A DNA stretch of 50,264 nucleotides. Origin: Diplocarpon mali. Lineage: Eukaryota; Ascomycota; Leotiomycetes; Helotiales; Drepanopezizaceae. The position numbers and the translations under genes were made by a program. Location: contig JAENRP010000036.1 in NCBI GenBank assembly GCA_024741835.1, positions 179,225 to 229,488 on the forward strand, given 5' to 3'. The notes below the pieces were generated by a model. That model was not told where the DNA came from. It worked only from the letters and a program-made list of their open reading frames with translations, and did not search any database. Positions 1 through 12,123 of the stretch are shown here, in pieces (position 1 is the first letter of the stretch; each line of letters starts with the position of its first letter).

Positions 1-590
1 CAATTTCAAAATAGAAAAGAAAGAAAGAAACATAAGAACAAACGAAACCCCTCCAACTCGCTCTCCGGTGCGTGCGAGACCAGCAGACCAACTCTCGATT
101 GCACGCCTCACCACCCTGCCGTCTCGTCCGTCACTTCACAGATCCGGGCCCTTTCTCGAGACGTCGGGGCTTCGTGAGTGAAATCGCTGGCCGCCCGCCA
201 TCTTCGTCGTTCTCGATCGCCGTAGTCCGCCTACGGCCGCCGTCATCTCGATCCCCAGTCTTGGCCGAGCCGACGGCAACAGAGAGACTCTCTCCTCTCC
301 TCTCCGAGATCCTCGGAACTCTCCTCCACCCACCACTTCGTCCGGCCGGCGACGAAAATCCCCCCACAGTCTTGCCCGGCTTCGCTCACCTCGGCACCAG
401 CTCGCCGGCAGTCTGCAGCAGAAGTCTCCAGTCTTGACCGAGGGGATACGAACCTCGACTCGCTGTCCCTCCTCTCCAGGAATCGCTCAGTTCCCGGCAG
501 GCGACGACACATAATAGAAGGTCTCTAGATCTCTGCCGTGGTGCCGTCCAACCCGCCCTGGCCCAGTTCTTGTCCACCCGCCAGCGCAGC
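1..590. other. 5' flank of the first gene
   Basis: Pyrimidine-rich and GC-rich sequence lies ahead of the ATG at 591. Short open frames occur on both strands, but none starts well or resembles a family. I read it as promoter and 5' untranslated sequence of the gene that follows. Confidence 0.5.
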
Positions 591-2121
591 ATGGCCGCTC
601 GATCTTTCAAACCGGCTTCCTTCCTGGCCTTCAACTCCAGCCGCAATCCACGTCCGACCTTCACGAGGTCTGGCAGCAGCTCCAGCTCCAGCACCCCGAG
701 TGAGGAATCGCCGGGCAGCATGTCGCGGGAAGAGCGGCGAGGGGAGAGGTGTACGACGCCTGGTATGTGCATCCGCTTTACCTTTTGTTTTCTTCTTCCC
801 CTTCTTCCCCTCCTCCTGCTCCTCCTCCTGCTTGCCCTGGCTCCCTTCCACTCTGCCGTCCTTCTCTTGGGGCTCGGGTCCTCGGACTCGTCGCGGAGCA
901 TGTGGTTGGGAGATGGCGGGTCAAAAGGTTGTGACGGGAATGGCGCACGCTACCCCGCCACGGATGCTCTAGGGTCCCACCTCTCGACATGCGCTGGATG
1001 CCGCCATGGAGGTGAAGTGCACGCCACGAGGCTCAGGGCTCCGTTCGTACGTGTGATGAGAGCCCGTGCTAACGCCTCGCTCTCTTGGGCAAATCATAGT
1101 CAACGCTCCCTCGGTGCCACCACCTCTCGAGACTCCCGGGCGCAAGAGAAGCCAACCGATTGCCATTGAGATGCCGGCCAGGGGAACGGCTGCATATACC
1201 CCGCTGAGCGCGCGAGGAGACCTGCCCGGGTATGTCGCCTTTTCTGCTGCCACGCCGCTCTTCCCGGCGGGGCGTTTTCCTGGGGTTTCCGGGGGAGGGG
1301 GAGGGGGAGGGGGAGGGGGCGCCGAGCACGAGTCGTGGGTCGGGGTGCACGTCCATGACCGCTGCCAGGCGTCATCCATCCCCCATCTACTCGGCGGGCT
1401 GCCTCCTACTCGGCGTCGCCGACGGGCTTGCATATAACCTCCCTCCGCCGACCAGACTGCTGACTCCCGGCGCAGAGGCTACTTTCCCAACCACGAAGAG
1501 AACATCCGCAACTACCGCCCCCACCCCTTCACCAACCACTTCTCGTCCTCGCCCGACTCCCCGATGATGTCGCCCGCCTTCTCCCCGTCGTCCGAGACGA
1601 CGCCCAGGATGCCGACGGCCTTCGCCGTCCCCCCCGCCTTCTCCCCCGCGGTCCCCGACAACCTCCGCATCCCGCGGGGCAAGTACCACCCTTCGAACTA
1701 CAAGCCGCCGGCCTCGACGGGCGCCCCGACGGCCACGCCCACCCCCCGCGCTGCCGCCCATCCTCACCTCTCCCTCCCCCTATCCACCTCCAACAAGCGT
1801 CGCGACCGGCCCGACCGGCCCCACCACGACCGCAAATCCTCGGAGGTCAAGCGCCAGCTGCAGCAGTACCAGCGCGACATGATCGCCCAGGCGCGGGAAG
1901 CGGCTGCCACCATGCGCGCGAAGAACCGGGAGCGCGCGCCCATCAGCCCGCGGCTGTTGCCGCTGGGCAGCCCGGGCCCCATCACGCCGTTTGCGCTCGA
2001 AGAGGCGGATGGGTATATCGTGGCGGGGAGCAGCGAGCTGCGCAAGGAGAACGAGAGGCAGATCAAGATGCTGCTGAGCAAGCCGTTTGATCAGCACGGG
2101 AGTCCGGTGGGGCGGGCATAG
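591..2121 (+). CDS. Conserved-looking fungal protein of unknown function, three exons
   Basis: Proposed exons are 591–762, 1100–1229 and 1476–2121, giving 315 aa. Both introns have clean borders: GTATGT at 763 and CATAG ending at 1099, then GTATGT at 1230 and GCAG ending at 1475. Phases match across each joint. The ATG at 591 has A at -3; open sequence continues upstream only from a TTG. The protein is Ser/Pro-rich and probably disordered in its first two thirds. A basic stretch and a predicted helix (KRQLQQYQRDMIAQAREAA) lie near residues 220–245. A conserved-looking motif, LRIPRGKYHPSNYKPP, lies near residue 165. There is no signal peptide, membrane segment or known catalytic motif. I do not recognise the family. 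The gene model is good; the function is unknown. Confidence 0.65.
1291..1319 (+). repeat. (GGGGGA)n tract inside an intron
   Basis: Five G5 runs separated by single A bases sit in intron 2 of the first gene. The pattern fits a G-quadruplex motif on the coding strand, and hence in the pre-mRNA. Confidence 0.85.
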
Positions 2122-3920
2122 GCGGCGCGTTGCGGCCGCCGTGGCGGGGGGGTGTCACGGCGGGAGCGGGGACGGCTAGCTGGCTGGTCACTATCGCGGG
2201 CTGGTCCGGCACCCACCCGCCCCTCGTCGACGCGCTTGCACCGGCGCATCGCCCCCAACCTCCTCTTACGAATTACGACCACACACATGTAGACTGGACC
2301 GCCTCCGTACACACCAAGTGCTGGTGTCGCATTTTGCATTTCATTGCTCTCGTCTCCCTGGGCTCGGTGGAGGGGCTCATCCTCTCTGGGCTCTTGTGAA
2401 CCGCGCCTGCTCGGCCTCCAGCACAGCAGCACGGTACTGATTTTTGGCGTCGGGCGGGACCGGATGGGTTGGGATTTGACGCATGGATTTTTACCCCTCT
2501 ACTCTGTTCTGCTCTGCTGGCCCCAGCCTCTCACGGCCGGGTGCATAGGCGGAGGGGCCGTTGGCCACACGGCTCCCTCTGGATGGCTACCAATCAGGCG
2601 ACTCGGCGTGGTCGCTGGATGTACGTGGCGAGTCGGCGCCTGCTGCGCCGGGGATACTGATAGTGGTTGGAAAGTCTCGATAGGCTAGTCCCAGCCATGG
2701 TAGGGTATAGAATACAGATATTTGCTTTCAGTTGTGGTCCGCTGCTCTCTCTTGTTTGTGGATATCGAGTGAGAGTGTGATTGAGAATGAGCTGAGATGC
2801 CCCAAACCATCTCGAGAATGTCAACGATCCGATGGTGGTGCCGGTGTATGCAATGCACGACGCTCCCATCCCCGGCTAGACCAAACGGCTAGGAAGTTTT
2901 CTGGCGAGCGTCCACTACGAGGTCGTATGCGACAGGATTGCGGGCGGAGGCACTTGACTTCTATCTCTCCAACCAGAAAGCGATGCGCAAATGGCCCCCA
3001 CCAACCCTGCAGTTGTTTTGCTTCGTCACGGTTGACATCTTGCTCCCTGTGTTTCCCACTGTCCTCACAGCAGACCAGCCACACTGCTGACAGATCTCGC
3101 TCGCAGGCATCCCGTCGTGCGTCCCGAGCACGACGTGGCGTCGAATCCGTGGGGGGGAGGCAAAGAAGACTTCGTCTGGGCTGGAGACGGCGCGTGGCTT
3201 TTGCTTTGGCTGCCGAGGGCCCTGGATTCCTCGTCCAGGCCGAGTGTCCGCTCTCCTCGGGGGAGTGAATCAGTCGGGTTTCCCTTGCAGCCAAGGAGGC
3301 GCTTCGTCGAATATTTTATAGGAAAAGACTGTATTGGATTAACCAGGCGGCGTTAAGAGATAGGTGAAGTCGAAGAAGCCGGCTTGAGCCTTGCTGCGAA
3401 GCGAGTATAGTTGTACTTCCGCTCAGCGATGAGATTCACCAGTCCTCGAGGTATGCTTCATGGCCGTCGATGTCAGGACAGATGTGATGCCGACGAAAGG
3501 CCCGCGGGTTTCCGAAGCGAAGTAGCAGAGGAGATGTCTTGCGCTTCACACATGTTCCGAGCTCGTCCAATCCCACCACACTTATCGCTAGAAGCCACGT
3601 CCGCCGTGCGGTTGCAGGTCGGACGAGGCATCTCTCCAACCCCCTCGCCACGGGTGGCGGACGGTGTCGCTGCCATCGGGGCTCGTCACGTATTCCGACG
3701 CATTACCCCTGACGAAGAGGTGTCCTACAAGGTCAGGCTGGCGGCCGGCTTGGCCTTTGGAATACCTCTTTGCCGTACTCTTTCCAACGCCGCGAGATCC
3801 TTTGTACCGATTTCGCACCACTCGAGTAGGACTCGGGTAGCCGCCTCGGTGACCATGCCCGTACCCTGCCTCTCGTGCGAACGCAGCCGCTCAAGGCTTG
3901 CCAAAGCATCCTTTGGTTTC
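2122..3920. other. Intergenic region, no gene recognised
   Basis: About 1.8 kb lies between the first gene and a solo LTR. Open frames here, including one of about 185 codons near 3411–3968, begin at non-ATG codons, have low-complexity composition and match nothing I know. It probably holds the 3' end of the first gene and spacer. Confidence 0.5.
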
Positions 3921-4108
3921 TGGCGGCATACAAGTCATGTGATTATTAATCATGTGTTCAGCACATGATAAGCGAGGCTTGGCAAATACTGTATTTACTC
4001 TACGCTCTCGAGGAATTGCATCGCGGGCAAGCTCTTACACACACACGAATATACAACGTCTTCGAGAAGTTTCACCGGTGCGCACAATCACCGAATGTGA
4101 TACCGACA
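3921..4108 (+). mobile_element. Solo LTR, copy 1 (diverged)
   Basis: This 188-bp block starts TGGCGGCATA and ends GATACCGACA. It aligns along its whole length with 12449–12635 in the same orientation. Shared cores include GCGAGGCTTGG/TCGAGGCTTGG and CTCTACGCTCTCGAGGA. Many differences are C/T or G/A transitions. No target-site duplication is visible here: GTTTC lies before it and GAAAG after it. It is therefore an old or rearranged copy, and no internal retrotransposon sequence adjoins it. Confidence 0.7.
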
Positions 4109-4476
4109 GAAAGCATGTCTACCGAGCTCTCCCCTCCAGACGGACACAGGGCGTAGGTACTCTCAGAGCGGTCGAGGGAAGATCTGTACCGAGATGTCCT
4201 CGCCCCGCAAGATACTCGAGCATTTCCTGCGCCGCCATCGACGCTCACGTCGGGGTCCAGAATCCCGCGGCGACGTGTCCAGGTCAGAACTTGGAAGCCG
4301 AGTGCATCCTCCGGAGAGCTGGTGTCGGACCGATCAAACCAGAGCCCGATCCCGTGGGCCCGTCGCCAGTCTGCCGGGCCCATGTCACACCGCCCACGTG
4401 CACGACTCTCCCCCCCCCCAGACGTCGCCGTCGCGTCGCAGACATCCTCCGCCCTCGACGCCGACGACCTGCCACC

Positions 4477-6122
4477 CTACCGCCGCCCATGCTGCGTCTG
4501 CTTCCACGGCCCCCAGACATCTCTGAAGACCTCGGCCTCCGTCCCCCGACACAGCGTGTCCCAGGGCAGCCACTCGCCCTTGTCGCTCCACGCGCCGACG
4601 TCGTGGTCCAGCGCACTCAGCATCGCCCGCATCTCCCGGTGGTACCACATGTTCCCCCAGCCGTGCTCGCGCAGCGGCTTGGCCGAGTGTCCGTTGAAGT
4701 GGATGATGGCCGGCATGCTGCCCGTGTACAGGTTGGAGTACAGGCTCACCTCGTCCCAGTCGCCGACCTGCTGGCCGCGCGCCTCGCCCTTCTGCTCGGG
4801 CAGGGCGAAGAAGGGGAGAGGGCCGGCCGTCACGTCGCTCGGGACGCCCGTCACGCGCGGGGGGTCGACGCCGGCGCCCGTCTGCTGCGCGCGCGCGTCG
4901 GCGGCGTCCGAGAGCGTCAGCCAGCGCCCGTCGAACTGCGACAGCACGAGCGAGTGCGAGATCTCGAGCCCGAAGTCGATGCCGATGCCGAACTCGCGCG
5001 GCGCGCCCGCGAGTGCCGCGACCGGCCTCCGGCTCGCGTGTTTGTCGGTGATGGACGGCGGGAGGAGGCCCAGGAGGCCCAGGAGGCCGTCGCGCATCCG
5101 CGCGCGGAGGCTGCGGTGGCGCAGGCGCATCACCTCCCGCTGGTAGCTCTGCTCGCCGTAGATGACGTTGAAGATGGCCTGGTCGCTGCCGTGGTGCTCC
5201 ACGACGTCGATCTGCTCGCTCGCGCGCACGAACATCCGGCGCAGGCTCTGCACCGTCCCCATGATGACGCCCGAGCACAGGAAGTGGGAGCGGCCATGCA
5301 GCGGCAGGTTCAGTCGCGGGTCGAGGAGGTCGGTCGTGTCGCCGTAGAGGGTCGTGGGCAGCGTCGACTCCAGCTGGCCGTAGCAGCCCACGTCGTCGAG
5401 GCGCGTGCGAGGCCCGCAGTCCTTCTGTGCGGAGAAGAGGATGCTCTGCGTGATGCCCTCGGCCTCGAACGCGCGCGGGCCCATCATGGCGCGGGTGCGC
5501 TCGAGCAGCTGCCGGTTGATCTGGGCGTACCTCGCCTCGATCACCTCGGGCCCGAACTGGAACCAGGTATCGTAGCCGTCGACAATCAGCACATGGTCGT
5601 ACTCGAACTCGTTCCGCAGCGCGTCGAGGTACTCCAGGATGCCCGTGATCTTCGCGAGGTGCGTGCCGTTGGCCTTCAGGCTGTCGTCGGGGTACTCCCT
5701 GCCCCAGTTGATGAGGAACGGCGCGGTGAAGTTGACGATCGACGCCGTCAGGATCGACTTGCAGAGGTTGGCGTTGGACTGCGTCGCCGGGATCAGGAGA
5801 CGGAATCTCCGGGGCTGCCCTTCGAATCCGCTCTTGGCCTGTGTCCGGAGGTTCTCGGCCGGGACGGCGAGGTGAAGCGTCTAGCATGGAGATTAGCCCG
5901 GCCTGACCGCCGACCGCTGGGACGTTGACGTACTCCCTCGGAAGGGTAGAGCAAGCACAGGAGCGCGAGCGAGGCCAGGACGCCCACCACCAGTCGCTTT
6001 CGCAGAACATGCCGCTGGCACTGCTGCCAGACGTGCGCGTATCGAGGTCCCGCGTGGCCGTCAGCCCTCGCCGGGGAGCTCAGAGGCGCGTAGCGCACCA
6101 GCCCCGAGCCTGGCCAGAACAT
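4477..6122 (-). CDS. Type II membrane glycosyltransferase, GT-A/PLOD-like
   Basis: Exons 6122–5934 and 5880–4477 (minus strand) encode about 530 aa. The 53-nt intron starts GTACGT, has GCTAAT as a likely branch site and ends CTAG; the frame is closed on its exon side by that TAG. A short basic cytoplasmic tail (RHVLRKR) precedes one membrane segment at about residues 44–60 (LVVGVLASLALLCLLY). This is the layout of a Golgi type II enzyme. The lumenal part has LLIPATQSNANLCKSILTAS, then VLIVDGYDTWFQ near 160–171, whose D-x-Y-D fits the metal-binding DxD position. HGSDQAIFN follows near 293. The pattern resembles procollagen-type glycosyltransferase domains. The acceptor is unknown. The ATG at 6122 has A at -3; sequence further upstream opens only with TTG. 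GC content is very high, so long antisense frames overlap it. Confidence 0.75.
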
Positions 6123-7191
6123 GCTGAGCTGAACGGATCTGCGTGCCCAGGGGAGTGTTGTCTCCACGGTCGGAATGCCAGCAGAGGATGGGCGAAGGGG
6201 ACAATGAGGACGAGAAGGACATGTCGTCGAGGGAAGAGATCGGAGTCCGTCATCCAGGCTAGGCGAGCTTATGGACCGGGGGAGAGGACGCCGGCCGAGA
6301 GCCCGTCTGCTCAAGTAATGCCCGCGTCATCGGACGCCCGCTATCTCGCCGGTCTCACACCAAGCAGAGATAGCGTCGCGACGGCTGAACATCCACGAGC
6401 GGAGAGCGGAGAGCGCATCGACTCGCGACCGTTCAGGTTGTCAAGGGAGTGGAGGTGGTGCTCGGCTAGCGAGTCCCTAGCCGAGAAGGAAATAGGGGCT
6501 GCGCCGACGTAACCCGGCTGCAGCTCGTCGTGCTGGGCGCCACGCAGGAAACGCACTCGCGGCACGGCACAATCGGATACGTGCTATCCCACGTCGCCTT
6601 GCAGTCGCCGACGTGATGCCTATGACAAGCCTGTTGGCAATTCTGACAACAGATTAAGCTGGAATCACACTGCAGATTGTACAAAAACCACCTCAGAATC
6701 AAGGTAGATAATATCTGCACTTGCGGTCCAGACCTCACCGCTCTCAGTTTGTGATCCTACCTGCAAGCCTCAAATCAATGCCATCAGCACGCCTCGCTGC
6801 CGGAGAGAGCCGATGCAATAAATTCTCCTTTTATTGATGCAGCAACTATGATACCACTGCCTACGCGGTCGCTACTGCTGCACTCCCTCTGAAACCCCGT
6901 CGAGGATACAACAGATGCTGCCTCCTATGCCGGATATTCCCTAGCCAGTAAACGCCGTGGGTATCATCCAGTACCACAAGCAAAGCTACTCGCCAAACCA
7001 GCCCGCTATCCATGCCAGCCCCGGACCTATGTCTCTGTCCCATTATGCCACCCAACCTTATCCACAAAATCTGAAATGAGGAAAATCAAATATCAAAACG
7101 TGACCATGTAGAATGCCAACTCCCGGTAGCGTTACATGATGAAGAGGTCCATTCCTCGTGTCAAGGTGAAAACAGAGAACCAGACCCGGCT
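6123..7191. other. Intergenic: glycosyltransferase promoter and ULS1 3' region
   Basis: About 1.07 kb lies between two minus-strand genes. The half nearer 6123 is GC-rich and probably carries the glycosyltransferase promoter. The half nearer 7191 is AT-richer and probably the ULS1-like 3' untranslated region. No gene is recognised. Confidence 0.5.
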
Positions 7192-10100
7192 TCAACGAGC
7201 CCCAACGCCAAAAAGGTAGGCGAGTTCCTGATTGCCAAGACGGCTGATGCCCTTCGCAGCGTTCTCGTCGAGTGCACTCTCAACCAGCTCCCGCTTTTGC
7301 TGTTGCAACTCGATGATGCGGTCCTCTACGGTGGCTTGGATCAAGATGCGATGAACTTGGACGGCATGCTGCTGACCGATCCGATAGGCCCTATCGACAG
7401 CCTGCATCTCGATATACGGGTTCCAGAAAGGATCAAGGATGATGACTCGAGATGCTGCGACGAGGTTGAGGCCGGCATTGCCAGCTTTCAACGAGATGAG
7501 CATGATTTTGCACGTAGGAGAATCGGTAAACTGGTTGACCGCGTTGTTGCGAGCATCTGCACTCATGCCGCCGTCGTAGCGAAGACACTCCCATCCCTTG
7601 TCGTCGATCGGAACTTGCAACAAGTCCAAGAGAGAAACGAATTGGCTGAAAATGATGGTCTTTTGATTCTCGGCTCGGAACTTCTCTAGGAGTTCAACGC
7701 ACTTCGTGAGCTTTGCCGACGGTTGCCAGTGCTTCCGAAGGTACTTCATGTACTTGCGTCGTCCCGATGCTGTCTTGCTGGCTTCCTTTTTCAGCATGGC
7801 AATCGACAAGTGCTTCGTCTTCTCGGCCCTCTTGCCCTTAGATTTCCTACTGCGCTTCGTCTTCTCTTTTCCCTTGCCTTTGAATTTGGCTTTATTGGAA
7901 GCTCCCACCTCATCAGCACCTTCCTCTTCGTCGGCATATTCCTCTTCGTCATCGGCATCCTCGTCTTCTGTCGTATCATCACCCACGATGAAGTTTTTGA
8001 GATTGCCTTTCTCATCTGCTTCCGAGCCTGAGTCGAACTCGTCCTCGCTGCTGTCACTGTCCGTGTCGCTTGCGTCCTCGGTCTCCGCATCATCCGGGTT
8101 TTCGGCTTCAGGTTTGTGGATCTTCTTGAAAGTTGTATAGTCAATGACCTTGCTCGGGATGAATGCTCCTCGACAAAAAGGGCATCTTGAGTCGCGAGCA
8201 GCCTCGTTCCCATTGGCCACATTCTGCAGCACAGTTTGGTCCGAGATCTTGGCCAGACATTCGGAGCAAGTATCATGGCCACATGGAGTGATGATTTTGG
8301 GGTTCAGGGATGCATCGTAACAGACAGGGCATTCGAAGTTGCCGTCACTTTCAAGTATCCGAGCGACAACTTCGGGCGCGAGACCTCTTGCTAAATCCAG
8401 CATGACCTCAAGAGAAACGTCACAATTAGCGCCGGGTGTCTGCTCGAAATCCTGGATGAGGTGTGGGTGGCAACAAGCCTGTCGGAGGCGGAGGAGCATG
8501 ACGAGCACATTGCTGTAGTTTTTACCCACAGTCCCCGAATTCATAAACCTATTGAATGCACGTTTTGCAGTTGTCTCAAGAGACGCATAGAACTCCTGCT
8601 CATGCTCGTCGAAGACGACATGCTGGATCTCCTCCGTCTTCTCTGGCAAGTTAATGATCGGCTTGCCGTCGATCTGCGACTTCTTGGTGCGTCGAAGTAG
8701 GATTGCCTTTAGCAAGGCCTGGAGCTTCTTCATGGCGAATTTGGTATCCCTCTCGACAATAGATATCTTCAATTTTGCGTCAACCTTGATCAATACGCCG
8801 AATGTTTCGTGAAATCTCGACCATTCGTTGTATGGCTTAATCTTCAGAAAATGTATCAACGAATACAGTTCCAGTACGCTGTTCATCATTGGAGTACCAG
8901 TGAGGCAGAATCTGTACTCGGCCGAAAGGGTACAGCATGCTCGCGCAGCGCCGGTGGACTTGTTCTTGATGCACTGGGCCTCATCAAGAATGACTCTGTA
9001 GAATGCTAGAAAACAGTCAGCAGGATTCAGCGCGTGCCACAGAGTATCCGAAATGAATGCGGGAACGAGACAGATGCAATATGTAGTTGAGCCCTGGCAA
9101 AACTCACTGCTTTTAGGACCGAGCAGAGGAAATGTCTTCTTCATCAGGATCGGGTCCAACTCTACACCACCATCCAACTTGTTCCTATCGTTCAGCGTCT
9201 GGAAGCGCTTGAATTCGGCAGCAAGAGTACCATAAGTTGTCAACACAACGTCGTAAACTCGAAGCTCGTCCCAGCTGAGTTTGCGGCCGGAGCCATGAAC
9301 GATGTGTGTGCTTAACCTATACTGAGGCTTGACCTTGGATCTGAATTCTTTGTCCCACTGACGAATAAGAGCAACGGGTCCGACTATAAGAGTAGTCTTG
9401 CGAACAGGGTTCGGAGACGGACGAGCCAGTATGAGAGATATAGTAGATATGGTTTTGCCCAGGCCCATGTCATCTGCTAGAATGCCGCCTTTGTTGTTGC
9501 CCTGTTCCATAGACTTCATCCAGCTCAAGGCGATCTTCTGGTGCTCGTATAGAGCGTATGCAAGACCTTCTGGGGTTCCTTCTCTGTCTTCGGGTGCGAG
9601 TTCGGCATCTGGACGAATATTCTCCAGCAAATCTTGGATCTCTTGCGCGGTTCTGCGAGGATCATTCACGGGAATCTCCAACTGGTCCTGCATACCTGCG
9701 CCAGGATTCATGAAGTCAGATGGCTCACCGATGCTGTTGCGGGCGAAGAGATCTCCATTTAGGTTGACGTTTGGCACGAGGGAAGGACCAGCATTAGCCA
9801 CAGCACCATAGCTCCGATACACAGGGATGCCGTGCATTGAGAAGGCTCCAGGCATGTCATCATATGATCCAGGCTCCCCATTGCCATCAACAGACTTGCC
9901 ACTCATCCCATGCCGGTTATTCAGCAACCGATGCTGCGGCTGGTTTCCATGTGCGGATTTTGATTGCTGGGGTACGGTGAAAGAATTGACCATTGTCCCA
10001 ACTGGGCGAGAGGAAGAATGGCGGCCGTTGTCGCGGAATTCGGAAGAAGAGATGATCTCAAGTTCGGAGTCGCTGGCGCTCAGAGAGTCGTCTTGAAAAG

Positions 10101-11363
10101 AACCTGGTACAGGAAAGGACGAGTATTCATTCTTCGAGGCTGATGGAGGGCCTGAACGATAAGGGCTGAACCTGGACCTAGAGCCTGCCGAAGTTTCGTT
10201 CGGAAGTCCATTGGTACGGAACGTATTCTGGTATGGATTGAAAGTAGACATGGAGCTTCCTGGTGCCTCATCCTTGATTCCTGATGACCGTTGAGAAGCA
10301 CCATAAGCAGGTCCAGGCTGAGACAATTGATGTGCTCCGGACATCCTTTTGAAGGCATTTGGCCCAGATCGAGCAGGAGGCTGCATAGAGTTCAACACCG
10401 TATCGACCATGTGTTCTGGGAAGCCGGCTTCATTGAGGCTCCGAGCAAGCTCTTCGTCCAACTTTTCCTGTTTTAGTTTGGCCGCCGCTTCTTCCTGTCG
10501 TCTGGCATATTCGCTACTCTCGAATGCCTCGAATGAATCATCACTAAGTACACAGTCAGTTGCTGTTGAAATTGATAGAAAACATGACAAGTCTGTTTAA
10601 GCAGATGCTAGGGAGGTAGTGAGTGTATTAAAAAAGAAAAAAAGAAGAAAAGAAGAGAAGCCAAAAGCAGCCTTCACTAAAGATAGGGTACTCGTACCTT
10701 GAACTAATTGTAGATGGTGTCGGGGGGGCAGTATCGAATGGGCTCTGCGATGTTCGTCTAAACTTATGGTCTTCGACAAAGGCAGGTTGGCCATTGACAT
10801 GGTTGCTGTATGATCGTTTTCGGCTGGGTAGATTCGTCTGTGAAGGGCTTAAAGGGAAGTTGGTGTTTGAGAGTGGTACCGAGGCAGTTAAGGACGGAGA
10901 GGTGAGAGGGCGATATTGGTCTTGGCCTGTCATTCTGTTAGTCATGCCTTCAAGAGATGAGAGGTTCCAGAAAGACAGGAGAAAGAGCAAGCCGAAACTC
11001 ACCAAAGCTGTTCATACCAGACCTTCCTGCAAAGCCTTGGTCTCCACCACTGTGGAATCTGCTAGTAGCTCTGTTGCTTGACAGGGAGCGCGGAGAGGTT
11101 GCCTGGAGGCTCTGTTTGGAAGAACTAGAAGATCGTGGGTTCAAGGCCGCCGCTATAGCAGTTTTACGGCGGAGGTCCCGTAGCTTGCGATCTAGAGATC
11201 GAATTTCATTGCGGACATCCTTTTCGGTCTTCTCACGGTCTTTTACTTCGTCGTCGATAGATTCCAGGAGAATATGCTGGAAGCTAATCTCCTCGCGAAT
11301 CTCCTCCATCTCTCGACGGGCTTGTGAAATAGCCTGGGACTGGGACATAGTAGACTGAGACAT
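7192..11363 (-). CDS. ULS1: SNF2-family DNA translocase with RING finger (ULS1/RIS1-like)
   Basis: Exons 11363–11003, 10926–10698, 10543–9108 and 9005–7192 give 1279 aa. A charged N-terminal coiled coil (about residues 1–70) comes first, then a Ser-rich disordered region with a SUMO-interaction-like stretch, ELEIISSS, near 357. Walker A is LADDMGLGKT at about 552–561. The Walker B box DEAQ is near 683. A C3HC4 RING follows near 901–953 (CPVCYD, CGHDTC, CPFC). A very acidic then Lys-rich linker spans about 978–1072. Helicase C motifs near 1107–1227 include IIFSQF, SLKAGNAGLNL and DPFWNP. A RING inserted between the two helicase lobes is typical of Rad5/Rad16/Uls1 proteins; the absence of a HIRAN domain and the SUMO-binding motif favour Uls1. 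Uls1 proteins remove or ubiquitinate SUMO-conjugated chromatin proteins in the nucleus. The order of domains is complete and nothing is truncated. Introns 1 (76 nt) and 2 (154 nt) were placed by phase. Confidence 0.88.
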
Positions 11364-11939
11364 AGCGGATATCTAGCTACATGCGGTCTTCGCAGACGCG
11401 CAGCTGGCTATGGGGTGTAGAATGGTGTAGCAAGCGGCCTGCAGGTAGGCAAAGCTGTGGTGATGTGACAATTTCGTCGGCTGAGAGTAAGTCACAGCAG
11501 TTAGGTTCGCACCTTGTGCGCGCGAACACAAGAAGCCGCAGGTGACCTGTGGAGACAAACAATAGAAAGAGAGAAAGACAATGTCGAAGTGAGGTGGGAA
11601 AGCAGAAGAGAGAGTCGGTGAGATTTTGATACAGATCGATTGTTTGCTTTATCAAAGATGAAAAGAAGAGACGCACGCTAGAGCTTCTTAGCCCGTCGCG
11701 TCTTGATAGTAGAAATTCCTGCCTGAGCGATGACGATAAGCTCGTTATCGCGTGCCCTAGGGGCAAAGACCCGCTTAAAACGTGACCGTGTATCATTTAA
11801 GCGTGTCAAAGCTGGTCTGGCAGATGCGGCTAGATTGGAAGCAAACAATTGTTTATTCCAACCACCAAGGCCATATGTAGAGACTATCTACAAAGCAACA
11901 ACTGTTGCTTCCAAGAAGTATAGCCAAAGGTAGTCAGCT
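11364..11939. other. Intergenic, ULS1 promoter side
   Basis: About 580 bp upstream of the ULS1-like ATG. CT/AG-rich runs are present, and no gene is recognised. Confidence 0.5.
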
Positions 11940-12123
11940 TGTTAGACTCAGCTGGTTCTACAGCTTTATTCTGAGTGGATATAGGATACATATTACAAAT
12001 CGCTCTGCTCTCATTACAACTCCTAGGTGTTGTATTTACAATGGTCACTGGGCTAACCAGTAGCTAAGTCTACGTCAAGCCAAGTCTTATTACCTACTAT
12101 GTAGTTTTGTTCTTGGGATAACA
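11940..12123. mobile_element. Possible short solo LTR
   Basis: A 184-bp AT-rich block begins TGTTAG and ends ATAACA, so it has inverted TGTTA/TAACA ends like a Copia-type LTR. No target duplication is seen (CAGCT before, TTTGC after) and no second copy lies in the window. The call rests on the ends alone. Confidence 0.3.

Noticed and set aside
3411..3968. 185-codon plus-strand frame before the first solo LTR
   Set aside because: It opens at TTG, shows no family motif and runs into the LTR.
3952..5928. 658-codon open frame on the plus strand
   Set aside because: It lies antisense to the glycosyltransferase in very GC-rich DNA, has Arg/Pro/Ala-biased composition and no recognisable motif. The minus-strand frame has family motifs and a spliced membrane anchor.
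4385..6010. 541-codon open frame on the minus strand
   Set aside because: It is the other minus-strand frame through the same gene, with Arg/Pro-biased composition. The frame with VDGYD and SDQ motifs is the coding one.
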